Of a DNA stretch of 64,000 bases, positions 23,961 to 35,870 are shown piece by piece. The notes below the pieces were generated by a model. It saw only the letters and a program-made list of their open reading frames with translations. It had not been told where the DNA came from and searched no databases. Every line of letters starts with the position of its first letter. Position 1 is the first letter of the stretch. A program made the translations under genes and the position numbers. The stretch is taken from positions 193,200,549 to 193,264,548 of the forward strand of contig JAHLJT010000631.1 of NCBI GenBank assembly GCA_031308135.1. Reading direction: 5' to 3'. The stretch is from Acheta domesticus. Lineage: Eukaryota > Arthropoda > Insecta > Orthoptera > Gryllidae.

Positions 23961-26309
23961 CGAACAAAAGAAAGTTCTGCTTTTATAAAATGGTATTTTC
24001 ATTTCCAGTTGCATGCTGACGTTTCCAATTGATTCCAATGTGGCAATTGGGCACATTTAACAATTTAATTACTTAAATGATTCAATTACAAAATAATTGG
24101 AAATATGTTTTCTCAATTATGAGAAAGAACAGTGAAAGATAATTTATTTTAAAAGGACTTTCCATATTACTGTAGAATGTTTCAAGACAATAATGAATGT
24201 TTTCCTTACATCAATGAAACATTATTTGTCCTTGTTTTCTAAGCTTCATTTTGTTTGGTTGTACACGTATAATTGTACTTATCATAATATCGAAAATATT
24301 TTGAATATCCTAACCCGATATTTATTTAATCAAGAAGTCTTCGCAGAGTTATTTCCGGATAATCATCAGTAAGTAATAAATATCCCCATGTTATTTCTGT
24401 TGTATACATGCGTTTCCGGTCTTCACACCCAAGAAATATTAATAAAGGAGATGTCAGAAGAAAGAAAATTTCAAGCAGACGTGACGTATTCTATTTCCTT
24501 TTATAAATGTTTATGTGTTGAGAAAATGCGTCTAAATTAGGGAGAAACAAATGCAAATCACACAACACATGGACCGCTTAATGATCTGCTTATCATTCAC
24601 ACACAACTCGAAAACTGTGCGTCAAAGAGTCTTAAAATCGGGCTTTAGAGGCCGAGTGTCCAGAGTATGTTTCTCTACGAAATGAAATTTTTTGGGAACG
24701 TATATTAATGTTTTTGGATTCGGCGTTTCTTATTACACGTATACCATCTTAAGGTTGGGGTGCACTCGGCATCGAATTCATAGACAAGTATCTCAAATTC
24801 TTTTCAAATTCCTTTTCCTATAGATTTAAAGTTTAAACATTTTTAACTTTCATATTGAATTTTTGTGATAAATAGTATGTATTTTTATTATTTATGGAAG
24901 AGACGATCTCTTATCCCGAAAACACTACGTAGACAGCTAATGTTTCTTTGGTTTTGATTGATAAAGATATGATTGATACCTACAAGACGAGAAAAGCGAT
25001 TTATACTGACCCTGCAATGTTTGAATTTTCATATTGGTCAATCAAACATCTAGAAACATACCATTACATACATATACATTACGTTTTAAAATAGTCTTTG
25101 GTGACATTAATTTTTCAATATATCAATTTTGTTCATAGTTGAGTAATGAAAATAAACATTTGATCTCTCATTTATTTGTATCAGTGTTTTTGGACTTCTT
25201 AAATAATAATAATAATAATTTATTATGCAGAACTTTCATGGACCTAACTGAAAAAGTTTGGAACGATTTCTAAACCATTGATTCTTTTACAATGAATTGT
25301 GAAATATCGGTAATGATAATGTTAATTTAGAAATTACGAGGCTCGGGGCATAAGTCATGGAAACTATTTTTTCTAAAATAAATGTTTTCGGATCACTCAA
25401 TTTTATTTGTCGTAGCCGTTCTCCATGGGGGAAATGACCGAGAATATTACAAGAAATTGGTGGAAGCCCTTGAAAATAATGCCCTTTCATACCGGGGAGT
25501 CGCGAGATGAGCACGAGAGTTTCTGCGGGGACGTCGCAACTATGATCAGCAACGCACGTGACAACTTGTGAGTGTGTGGACGTGTGATAATATATGACTA
25601 ATCGAGCATATGCCTAAACAGGCCTTTACAGCGGGTATGAAATGCTTTTGGATTGTTGTGAATTCGTATGTGCTAAAATGCTCTGGAACATGAAACCAGT
25701 ACAGCCATTTCAACTATTTCAACTAGAAATAAATACGAGAAACACAATATTGGCGTGTCGTTAAATCTACATGCACTTAGTTCATACATTTTCTTTTCAT
25801 TTGTTTATTTACATTTTCCAACAATGCTCGAATTCTAAAAAAAAAAAACGTTGCCGACTTATGTCAACCCGCGTATTATTATCTATTAATTGAAGTAGAA
25901 TTACCACTCTTTAGTAGAACTCTTAAGATATTATATGACGGAAATCATTGGTAAAGCGATTGTCAGTGGTAAGAGGTATTTGCGCAACTTTCTGAAGAAA
26001 GCTTTGGTCTGAGTCTAAGACATACGGTGAAGTAGTTAATGGAGATGGAATAGAGGTAGTGCGACTGAGTGTCGGTGACAGGTGATGCGACTAGTGGGAA
26101 GATGGTGACCGTTGTATGGATCTCAATTGGCATAAAACTGTGTCCATAAATGCAATAAATATGAAAGCAACGATCACGTTGAACACCAGGGGTAACTGAC
26201 TGTCAACTAGCTGATACGATAATCGGCGACTGGAACGAACTTTCTTGTTCAAGAACAGGTGGTGGTGGAACGATAGACGAGATTACTGGGAAGTTCGTTC
26301 CGCAACGGT
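23961..26309. other. AT-rich non-coding DNA
   Basis: Nothing gene-like in 2.3 kb. An (AAT)n tract lies at about 25,203-25,221. At 25,336 ACGAGGCTCGGGGCATAAG resembles a mariner-type terminus, but no partner terminus was found. Confidence 0.5.
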
Positions 26310-27370
26310 GGGGTAACATGAGAAGAAGCAGCGGTTGGAGGTGGCACAAACGCTGCATCCTCGGCGGGGAGTACGCTAGCGGTACGAGAACGCTGTCGGT
26401 GGCGGTTGCGGTGACGGTTGCGGTGACGGTTGCGGGGACGGTTGCGGGGACGGTTGCGGGGACGGTTACGGGGACGGTTGCGGGGACGGTTGCGGGGACG
26501 GTGGCAGGGACGGTGGCAGGGACGGTGGCGGGGACGGTGGCAGGGACGGTGGCGAGGACGGTGGTGGGGGAGAATGCTGACGGAAATGGTGTGGGTGTGG
26601 GGCGGGGAGTTGGAGGTGGCGGGAGCGGTGGAGCGGGCGACAGAGGGGATGCGCTAGCAATGGCGGAGGCAGCATCGGGGGGAGAGGGAGCGAGTGGCGG
26701 GGACGGTGGCGGCGTGTGAGCAATCACAGGGGTGATGACGGTGGCCGGTGTTGGCGGGGACGCTTACAGGGGCGGGGCCAGAAGCGCAGTAGGGGGCGGG
26801 GGCTATAAGAGTGGAGATAGCGCGGGTATTAGCGGGGATACTAGGTTGGCGTCAGCGGGGACGGGAGTGTGTGGGGACGCTGGCAGTGGCAGGGCAGTAG
26901 GGGACGGGGCGCTGGAGGGAGCGGGGATGGGAACGACGGCGGTGATAATGTCGGCTGAGGCAGGGACGCTGGATGCGGTGGAGGCGTGCACGACGGCGGT
27001 GGGGAAGGGGAGATGTCTGAAGGGGGCAGCGTTCGGAAGAGCTGCGTGGAAGGGCGAAATCGCCGCGGGGCGCAGGAAGGACGCATTAGGGAGACGTAAT
27101 GTCAGAAATTGCGAGCCCCGCAGCCGGATATGATGGCGCGGGGCGGGGGCGGGGACGTGGGCAGGAAAGGAGCGGAGGCAGAGAGGAAGCGGAAAGAGGA
27201 ACCGACGAGAGGAAGTTCTGACAGAGGAATTCCAGGTAGGAACAGTGCGTGTGTGCGTGCGTGTGCGTGCGGTGGCTGTGGTTACCGGGGTGGAAGCCAC
27301 AAAGCCCTGCCTGATACTGGGAAGGAATGGCCGGATACGCGATGGAAGCGGGTGGGACACAAATATTAGG
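26310..27370. other. CpG-rich island with 12-bp array
   Basis: CpG-rich and G-rich on the + strand, ending with a GTGCGTGCGTGTGCGTGC tract near 27,245. Beyond the central array the sequence keeps degenerate GGGGACG-type words to about 27,080, so an older, larger array may underlie the island. Frames are open on both strands without known domains. Confidence 0.65.
26396..26570 (+). repeat. 12-bp minisatellite, about 14 units
   Basis: Two subfamilies are in blocks: GGTTGCGGGGAC (earlier GGTTGCGGTGAC) in the first part, GGTGGCAGGGAC / GGTGGCGGGGAC in the second. This indicates stepwise local expansion. The encoded Val-Ala-Gly-Thr or Arg-Leu-Arg-Gly repeats follow from the 12-bp unit. Confidence 0.93.
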
Positions 27371-28430
27371 GATGAAACAATTCTTGTTTTTAGACGGAGT
27401 AAAGTTAGTGCTGGATTTGGAAGTCGCAGGCGACAAAAATAAGGTTTTGTAAGCACGAACAATGAATGGTCATGGCCGAAAGACGGCGACCGACGCAAAT
27501 ACGAATTTGATGGGAATGTTAATGTCAAAACGACTTTCATTACATAAATTGCAAGGTTCAAAAGAAAAAAATCAGACTAATGAAATCTTCTCCTCTACGT
27601 TCGTCCTAATTATTCTCTCTCACAGTACGTATAGAGTAAAACCTGAAGGCATCAACTTTCGAATTTCAATAATATTTTAGGAGTGAGAGAAAAATTACAA
27701 ACTCTTGAATGAAACATTGTGGCTCGCATCAATATGACTGAAGTCAACAAATAAAGCGAAATAGCTTCAAAAGAATGATCTCCAAGTGAATGTATACAAT
27801 TGCGTTTTGGCTTCATTTGTGACGTTGAAAGTACGACAATTTTCCTCTAAGGGACTGCTGTATTACCTTTCAAAAATGAAATAAGAGCTCATCAAACATT
27901 AATTGTATTTCTGAGTTGAGTCATTTCAATCACAATGGGGTGGTCCTTAACTCAGCAAGCTCTAAAATTCAACTGACAGTAAATGGGATAATTATTTTTA
28001 CAATTAAAAATGTTATTGCGTAACGAATGTAATAGATAACATTGAACCTTCTTCTACGTGTACGAGTATATGTCCTTTCAGTATTTAAAGTAGATGCACT
28101 ACATCACATCATTAAACTGTATGTAATATTAATTCATTCATTTATTAATTTTAAATCTTTTCCAACAGTTCACATTCAGAAAATAACTCACCGTATATGC
28201 AGTGCATATTTCTAGTGTGTCCCACCCTCCTTGCCTTATTGAAGACGATTAGATAATAACGTGATTTAAAGTTCAGAAGTTCTTATCATAACTACATCAT
28301 AGCTCATCCAATCAATGAGAACTATTTTATCAACGTTTTTGTGATTCAAGATGGAGAAGAAACTGATGCCACCGCCAAAATACAATGAAAGAATGAAAAA
28401 CTTGGGTCAGTCATTCCCTTCGGTGAAGGC
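27371..28430. other. AT-rich non-coding DNA
   Basis: About 1 kb with no recognisable gene, repeat or RNA. Overlapping short frames up to 72 codons appear random. Confidence 0.5.
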
Positions 28431-28688
28431 CTGCAGGCGGGCGATCTCAGGAAGAGAAACCCGGGGTGAGCGCAGGATCAAAGGGCAAGAAGCGAAGCGA
28501 CGCGAGTGGGACGAAAACGTGCGTTGGAGCCCTACTTTCGTAAAAGGAACAGACAGGGCGGTGCGGCGGCAATGGGCGTCGCAGAGAAATCGGCGCTGGG
28601 GATAGGGGTCCCCGTGCACGACGAAGCTCTGGCTAGGCCGGGGGGCCCGGGGGGGGGGGGGTCCGGAGGGGTCCGGACTGAGGTTGGC
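28431..28688. other. CpG-rich flank of the 10-bp array
   Basis: A CpG-rich lead-in containing a run of G at about 28,649-28,660, directly before the array. No coding signal is recognised. Confidence 0.5.
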
Positions 28689-29546
28689 GACGCCGGACGG
28701 GGCCGGACGGAGGTTCGCCGGACGGGGCCGGACGGGGCCGGACGGGGCCGGACGGAGCCGGACGGGGCCGGACGGGGCCGGACGGGGCCGGACGGGGCCG
28801 GACGGGGCCGGACGGGGCCGGACGGGGCCGGACGGGGCCGGACGGGGCCGGACGGGGCCGGACGGGGCCGGACGGGGCCGGACGGGGCCGGACGGGGCCG
28901 GACGGGGCCGGACGGGGCCGGACGGGGCCGGACGGGGCCGGACGGGGCCGGACGGGGCCGGACGGGGCCGGACGGGGCCGGACGGGGCCGGACGGGGCCG
29001 GACGGGGCCGGACGGGGCCGGACGGGGCCGGACGGGGCCGGACGGGGCCGGACGGGGCCGGACGGGGCCGGACGGGGCCGGACGGGGCCGGACGGGGCCG
29101 GACGGGGGCCGGACGGGGCCGGACGGGGCCGGACGGGGCCGGACGGGGCCGGACGGGGCCGGACGGGGCCGGACGGGGCCGGACGGGGCCGGACGGGGCC
29201 GGACGGGGCCGGACGGGGGCCGGACGGGGCCGGACGGGGCCGGACGGGGCCGGACGGGGCCGGACGGGGCCGGACGGGGGCCGGACGGGGCCGGACGGGG
29301 CCGGACGGGGCCGGACGGGGCCGGACGGGGCCGGACGGGGCCGGACGGGGCCGGACGGGGCCGGACGGGGCCGGACGGGGCCGGACGGGGCCGGACGGGG
29401 CCGGACGGGGCCGGACGGGGCCGGACGGGGCCGGACGGGGCCGGGCGGGGCCGGGCGGGGCCGGGCGGGGCCGGGCGGGGCCGGACGGGGCCGAACGGGG
29501 CCGAACGGGGCCGAACGGGGCCGGACGGGGACGGTCGCGGCCGGAC
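28689..29546 (+). repeat. 10-bp minisatellite GACGGGGCCG, about 83 units
   Basis: The largest array in the window. Central units are essentially identical; variants sit at the edges (GACGGAGG at the left; four GGGCGGGGCC and then three GAACGGGGCC at the right). Three units carry an extra G (near 29,105, 29,216 and 29,277). Each unit contains a CCGG site. With a 10-bp unit all three + frames cycle through the same 30-base peptide period, giving Gly-Arg-Thr-Gly-Pro-Asp-rich frames up to 352 codons that are not real genes. Confidence 0.97.
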
Positions 29547-30192
29547 GGAGCGATCCTTCCGTAGTTTTCTTAATGTGTGCTTTGGGTTCAGTGGTTCTAA
29601 ACGTTTACTGTGGTTCAGATCGACGAGTTGTAGGTATTGTGTTAATCAAGTGTTTATGATGTCAGCTGGAAATTACCGTTAATACAGTTAACTCTTGGTG
29701 AGAAAATTAGACTAATTGAAGAACACGAACAAAGCACCACTTCTGTCAAGGTTTCAATAAAGAAATTTAAAGTTACGAAAACTCAATGGTATGGCACCTT
29801 AAAAGCAAAGTCAAGAATAAGTAGTTAAAATACTTTTTTTTGCAGATGGTTGCCACGGTCTTCATGAGGACCTAGGCGAATAGCCGAAGCCTAAATCATG
29901 AGGAATTCCTCTGTTCGTACAAGTATTGAAGAAAATATTTTATTTTTATTTTTACGAAGTTCTTTGTTTCATTAGATTGCGTTACTGTATGGCATTTTCT
30001 TTCTCTCCAGGCATGTCTTCGTTTCTTTGAAATGTAGTTTTTAGGTGAGACCAATTACAACCAATTACATTTTCGAACGATTGCGTTTTCTGAATTCCCA
30101 GTTTTTATTGCAAACCTGAATAAGCCGGAAACCTGTTCAACACGGAAGAAAATGATGGAACCAAACGATTCCGGCTTAGACGGGTTGTACTG
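29547..30192 (+). mobile_element. Tigger/pogo (Tc1-mariner superfamily) transposon remnant
   Basis: A transposase HTH fragment lies at 29,688-29,828. The right terminus on the minus strand reads CAGTACAACCCGTCTAAG from 30,192, followed outside by TA (30,193-30,194), the expected TA target duplication. A second GCCGGAA word 40-50 bases inside resembles the subterminal repeats of pogo-type ends. The DDE catalytic part of the transposase is missing, and no left terminus was found, since CpG-rich DNA and the 10-bp array occupy the expected side. The left boundary is therefore arbitrary. Known pogo/Tigger elements cut and paste through a DDE/D transposase; this copy cannot encode one. Confidence 0.65.
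29688..29828 (+). pseudogene. Pogo/Tigger transposase CENP-B-type HTH fragment
   Basis: The frame starting at 29,688 reads LTLGEKIRLIEEHE, continues through SVKVSIKKFKVTKTQWYGTL and ends KAKSRIS-S-stop, 46 codons in all. This is the N-terminal CENP-B/pogo DNA-binding helix-turn-helix: LTLGEKIRLIEEHE helix, then a KKFKV-KTQ recognition region. In full-length family members a second HTH and a DDE nuclease follow; both are absent here. An upstream ATG (29,658) reads MSAGNYR then a stop in another phase, consistent with a frameshift between start and HTH. Known family role: binding to transposon ends. Sure of the family, sure it is broken. Confidence 0.8.
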
Positions 30193-30194
30193 TA

Positions 30195-30400
30195 GTTATA
30201 TATAATGGGACATAAGTGCTTCAATCATATAAATCGTATTAAAAATATATGAGTTCTAAAAGCTTAAATTCAAATTTTCTACCAAGTCACATTGAAACTC
30301 TTTCGTATCATCTGCCATCTTTAAGCCTAGCACTGAAAACATCTGGAGCTTCCCGAAATAAATCGGTTCTCTAAGACGGAATGCGAGAAAAAGAAACCCA
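30195..30400. other. AT-rich spacer
   Basis: A short AT-rich stretch between the transposon end and the next CpG island. A minus frame here (with LKMADDTKEF residues) enters the island and has no recognised domain. Confidence 0.4.
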
Positions 30401-31310
30401 AAGTAGTCCACCGCAAGCCAGACGTGGACAAAAGAAGTTCGAGGCGCGGCGAGGTCACCTGCGGCAAAGAAACCACCTGCACGCCGGGGGTGGGGCGTCT
30501 GCCAGGAAGACATTGCGGCGCGGCGCCGGGGAGCCCAGCGGAATGCTGCGAGAGGGCGTGGTGGGTGGGTGGGGTGGGGCGGGGCGGGGCGGATGGAGGC
30601 ATACCTAGGGCTGCAGCGCCAGCCGGAAGGAACGCGCGGTCAAGACGCCGGCGACCGCAGCCGAGGCTGCGGCTGCCTCTCAAAGACAGTTGCGACGGAG
30701 GAGGCGGTGGGGAAGGTGGCGGTGGCGGTGGAGGCGAAAGCGGAATGGGCGATAGAGGCGAAGGCGACGTTGGACGTGGAGGAGAAGGTTGTGGAGACGA
30801 AGGCGGCGGAGAGGGCGGCGGAGAGGGCGGCGGAGAGGGCGGCGGAGAGGGCGGCGGAGAGGGCGGCGGAGAGGGCGGCGGAGAGGGCGGCGGAGAGGGC
30901 GGCGGAGAGGGCGGCGGAGAGGGCGGCGGAGAGGGCGGCGGAGAGGGCGGCGGAGAGGGCGGCGGAGAGGGCGGCGGAGAGGGCGGCGGAGAGGGCGGCG
31001 GAGAGGGCGGCGGAGAGGGCGGCGGAGAGGGCGGCGGAGAGGGCGGCGCAGAGGGTGGCGCAGAGGGCGGCGCAGAGGGCGCTGGAGAGGGTGGCGGAGA
31101 GGGCGGCGGAGAGGGCGGCAGAGAGGGCGGCAGAGAGATTGACGGAGACGGCGGGGGAGAGAGCGGCGACGGTGGAAGCGGCAGTGGACAAACCTCAGGT
31201 ACCGTCCGCAGCGTTCAAACAATGCCACTGAGCTTCCGAGGGCAGTGTAAAATGAACAATAGGTTGCGGAAGCACGAATTCAAGCCATCAACGGGAATTC
31301 TCCCTTGAAT
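30401..31310. other. CpG-rich island with 12-bp array
   Basis: CpG-dense from about 30,420 (GAGGCGCGGCGAGG, GCGGCGCGGCGCCGGGG) with a G-rich array at its centre, ending near 31,300. Long Ala-, Gly- or Arg-rich frames are open in several phases on both strands, so none is favoured as a gene. Confidence 0.65.
30801..31138 (+). repeat. 12-bp minisatellite GAGGGCGGCGGA, about 28 units
   Basis: Perfect units from about 30,810 to 31,045, then GCGCAGAGGGTGG, GCTGGAGAGG and GGCAGAGAG variants at the right edge. The 12-bp unit gives (AERA)n, (GGEG)n and (RRGR)n on + and (ALSA)n or (RPLR)n on minus. Confidence 0.97.
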
Positions 31311-34300
31311 CTAATAGCTCCGAAAACAAAAGAGAGTTTCATCGGTAGAAATGATTTTACTACCTCATGGAAATGCGAAGTAAAATGAAACGGTAAACGT
31401 TGAACAGAATAGTAGAAGAATACTGAGGAATACTTTCAAATACATTCTAGTGTAAAGATTACAAATTTATTAATGTTACAAATATCATAGTTACAAATCG
31501 CTAAACTATGTTAGAGTTTCTGGACATGAGTCAAAAAATGAATTAAGTCTAACTCATCCAACTATGGAAATGAAGCGAAATAATTTTCTCATACCCCCTA
31601 CAATACTGTAATTTGGCATGAACTGGATTCTTTGAACGAGGTTATATAGAGATTTGTGGATTACAACCCGTAAAAATAATTTTCCATGGAGTGATGATAT
31701 ACCTGGAAGATGCGAACATTAATTTTTGTTATCTATTAGTTAGCTAGCGTTATCCGTTGAGGTAAGAAAGTCTACGTGATTATATATAAGTTGTTTAATT
31801 TTAGAATTTCTCTCTATTTTTTCATTCGAAAATCATTCAGTAACTCATCTAAATATTCCCACCAAATAAACGTTACTTTGTTAGATTCTAGCTTAGATGT
31901 ATTTGCCTTACTCAAGAAACAAGTAAATAGAGTAAAATAAATCATTGTTCTTCACTGACATATTTCATTGTGCTTGTCAATATATAATGACATAAAATAG
32001 TAATACATTCATTGACACTAATAGCCAATTAAAATGGTATTTTTGCTAGCTGCAAAATGAGAATCATCATATCTGGACTCAAAGATTCAGTTCTTTAATA
32101 CAATGAGAGGTTCTCAGGCAGCAAGGTCATGTCATGAAGCAAAGAACGACCATTTCGTACCACTGGCTCCCCAAGACGGGTTACTGTTCACAAGACATTT
32201 TTCTAACTACATTTTGTAGGATCTTGGGGTGGTACTTGCATTTATTGTGTGTATTTAGGGTCTAGCCATGGTCCTTGTGTTTTTACAGTATGTTCTGCCA
32301 AAATATTTCAAATTTAAATCAATGAATATTTCTCTACAGGAATAGAGAATCTGACCTTAAGTCCATCACCTGACTCTATGGATGGGAATGAATTCATGAC
32401 GGGGAGGCAGAATTGAAAGCAATCCTTTGATCATTGTTTAATCTACTAGTTCAATATCCACTCGGAGTTAATTGGGTACAACCATAGATTAGAGCAATTG
32501 GCTACTAGAATTATTGTCCATACAAAGGAATTTTCCAAATCAGCTATATAAAGCTTCAAATTGTTATTAGCATTTTTTGGAGTGAAGTAAAATGGCAGTA
32601 AAATGAAATTCGCGCCACCGCTTGTAGAAAAATTCAGCGACCAACAATCTTGATTCCTGGAATATAACCATTATGTTGTCGTGCAAGCGTTAAAATCTGT
32701 TTAAAAACACAAGAATAATATATTATGGCACATGTTTGGCTTTTTATTCACGTGGTTTTGTTAGATCTCCATAAACTCCGTGATCTGATATTGTATACCC
32801 AGGTTTAAGAAACGCCTGTTAACATAGTATTCAAAGAGTATACATTATATGGGCCGCGAAGATTGCCGATAACGCACGATTTTGAACGACTAAATAACTT
32901 GTTTGCGCGAAACATTCTCTCTTCCCCGTGTAGTAACAATACAGAGTCCAACGTCTGCTTGTGGATGGTGATTCAATAGCGCTTCTACTGGAATATCAAG
33001 TTCCTTGAAATCGTAGGGTCTTGCGCTTGTCCAGTCAGAACTGCGCTCTGGCAGCGGCACTGAGAAGTACTGTAGTTTAAATGTAGAATATGTTTTTGCG
33101 CGTTCTTTTCTCTGCTCCCAGTGTCGTGGTTTTGGGGAAAAATCACCAGAGAGCCTAAGTAAAAAATTCGCATGCTTAGACTGTCTTCGTGAAAAGGAGT
33201 GATTATCATTGTTTATTAAACATTAGGCGCCAAAATTTAAACAAAATGAAAATGCAAATTTGGTAACAACTGGTGTTAAAAATCCGTATCATTAGAACCT
33301 CGAATCTAGGTTTCCCTTGCCCTCAAAATTTACGTCCAAACTCGGAAGTGCGTACGTGCCAGATACAACAATTTTACCTTCATAGAAAACCTCAAACACA
33401 ACACACAACATTCAGTGCGCTGCACACTAGATACACTGCCATACACAGAGTCAGTATTTCACGTGAAAAAATTGTAAGATACTTAAAGAAGCCTTATAAA
33501 TTAAAGAAAAAATCTTCAGTAACGAAGTTATTCTTCTGCTGGGAAAATGTTTTCCCGACAAACTTGGAGAGGCAAAACTTCATTAGCGTTCTACGATGTT
33601 CATTATCATATCACCCAAGTAAACACACAAGTCTAGTGTTTTTGTTCATAAAATAAACAACACGTAAAACATGTAAACGAGGAAGATTTCTTTGGTGAAG
33701 GCAACTCTTATTATAGTACGTATGATTTTATTCTCATTTCTTTAAACTTCGTAGCCTAGTTTATTTAAAGATTGATGCATGAAAATTCGGTTTTTGCGAT
33801 AGATAACTTTGTACAAGTGCGATTTTTTTAAACTAAATACACTCGTACGTTTACGACCCATTCCGTAAAAAATGCATGTTGTAGTTCATTACGTTTACAA
33901 ACGCGCGATGTATAATTGAAAATTATCTACCATTAAAAATGAAATATCTGGAACAATGAATTTATATTTTAATTTATGATACGCCTGAAAATAAATATAA
34001 AATTTTATTAATTCTTGTGTTTACGTATTTGCTCATTAATTAAAAACTTCTAAGTTATGACTTATTTTCTTGCAGAGACATCTTTGCTCCAGGTTATAAG
34101 CCAAAGTAGATTGCTCTTAGACCTCAAACACTGCCAGAAAAAGTATGCTTCCCAAAAATACAAAAAAAAAAGACCGTCGTCGATGTTAAAATTTTGATGG
34201 GAAGACTATCCCATCGTTCCAGAGATTTTGAGGAAGATTCGGGAGGACAAGAAGAACGCAAGGGTATTCGTCGGCTATGGGTACTCAAGGAAGGAAAAGA

Positions 34301-34960
34301 GGAGGAAGTCCTTAAAAAAGTGATGATAGCAGTAATAAAAGTTCTCGCAAAGACGTTTGGGACAAAATTCTTCTTTAATTTCGGCACTCCAATTTCCCTG
34401 CCGTGTCCCGGGCGGGCCTTAAGGCCCTGCAAAGCGCTGTATTTCCCGGTTAAACAAAAGGTGCACGAAAGCCGGTCGTTGCGCCTCGCTCTGACGTTTC
34501 GCTGCAGGAACGACACTAGCGCGCAACGGCGGAATGCGGAAACAAGGTTTCATTTCGGCGTCTGTGCCATGTGCTCTACGTAGAAAACGTCGTTGACGAT
34601 ATACTAGAATACGGTTGCTCTGACTTACGTTATTCGTTGTAAATAAAATAATATTTCCTGCAATTCATGGCAAAAACGGCCAATATTTTTCAAATAAAAA
34701 AAGCTTTATAATAGTGATTACTTTTCATTGGAAAAATGCTTATCAACTGTATCGTTAATTTTTAAAAAGATTGTCTCTAGTTTTGTAGGTATTAGTTTTC
34801 CATGTACGTTATTCCACTGATAAATTTGGAATTATTTTCAGTTACTCATATTTGTCAATAAAAAATCTGTAAAAGTGAATGTGTAAGTGAAGTGAATGAG
34901 TAAGTAAATAAGTTAATAAGTTAGTTGCTGTTTGGAAAAATTCTAAGGTTTTTTAAAATC
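31311..34960. other. AT-rich non-coding DNA with a GC-richer patch
   Basis: No gene is recognised in 3.6 kb. A 127-codon + frame at 33,273-33,656 and opposing 129/130-codon frames at 34,124-34,583 have no family signature. The latter lie in a GC-richer patch (CGTGTCCCGGGCGGGCC at about 34,402). Single-exon real genes cannot be excluded, but the opposing pair argues for chance. Confidence 0.4.
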
Positions 34961-35204
34961 AAATGAAAGATAATTCATCGGAGATAAAACGTTGAAATAA
35001 GGGCATTTTTGTGTCGAACAAAAATTCAATCAGTTTCAACATTATGTATGGCGTGATCAAAATACATTATTTCCTCATTAATACAATATTGAACTAAACA
35101 AAATCGGATTTTTTAAAAATTAACAAGATCATTGGCAGTTTTACTCGAAGTAGTTACAAGTTAACAACCCAACCCAACAATGCAAGGGTCCGGGGCGAGC
35201 GGGG

Positions 35205-35600
35205 AATGGAGGGCGGAGGATGGAGGGCGGAGGATGGAGGGCGGAGGATGGAGGGCGGAGGATGGAGGGCGGAGGATGGAGGGCGGAGGATGGAGGGCGG
35301 AGGATGGAGGGCGGAGGATGGAGGGCGGAGGATGGAGGGCGGAGGATGGAGGGCGAGGAATGGAGGGCGGAGGATGGAGGGCGGAGGATGGAGGGCGGAG
35401 GATGGAGGGCGGAGGATGGAGGGCGGAGGATGGAGGGGCGGAGGATGGAGGGCGGAGGATGGAGGGCGGAGAATGGAGGGCGGATGACGGAGGATGGAGG
35501 GTGGAGGGCGGAGGATTTGGGCGGAGGATGGAGGGTGGAGGATGGAGGGCGGAGGTTGGAGAGCGAAAGGTGGAGGATGGAGGGCGGAGGATGGCGAAGG
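35205..35600 (+). repeat. 14-bp minisatellite GGAGGGCGGAGGAT, about 28 units
   Basis: Regular units to about 35,470, then GAATGG, GATGACGG, GGGTGG and GAGAGCGAAAGG variants. The copy B counterpart (52,868-53,110) is about 147 bp shorter, a clear length polymorphism. The G-rich strand is +. Confidence 0.95.
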
Positions 35601-35870
35601 GGTGGCGAAGAACTGTTTAAAGTGTCTCTTTCCGATGCGGAGACCGTGGAGGCCCAGAGGTCCGTAAGTGGTCCAATCCAGAATTCGTTTAATCCAGACG
35701 GAGGTTTTCGGGCCCCTGAGGGTGCCCCAGCCACAGTCTCCTGCTGGCAGCCTCTGGCGTGCAATACCACCCCCGGACCGCCACCGCGGCTCCCGACATC
35801 TCCGGAGGTGCCCGTCTCGGTGCTACCCAGGGACTTGCACCACTATTTTCATTATAGCCACAAGTGAAGG
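35601..35870. other. GC-rich flank of the 14-bp array
   Basis: A + frame continues out of the array into non-repetitive residues (SDAETVEAQRSVSGPIQNSF, later HYFHYSHK-stop at about 35,867). The same frame is open in copy B with two differences (Ser to Leu, His to Gln), both amino-acid changing, so there is no sign of selection for a protein. CCAATCCAGAA and TTTAATCCAGACGG near 35,671-35,700 loosely resemble pogo-type end repeats. Confidence 0.3.

Noticed and set aside
28506..29682. Two long forward frames (352 and 332 codons) rich in Gly-Arg-Thr-Gly-Pro-Asp
   Set aside because: They are a 10-bp tandem repeat translated through; all three phases give the same cyclic peptide and no unique domain flanks it.
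29688..29828. Domesticated CENP-B-like gene
   Set aside because: A stop follows within 46 codons, an upstream frameshift is likely, and the second HTH and DDE domains are absent; a dead transposon is simpler.
33273..33656. 127-codon frame as a gene
   Set aside because: No recognisable domain, no second copy to test selection, ordinary AT-rich context.
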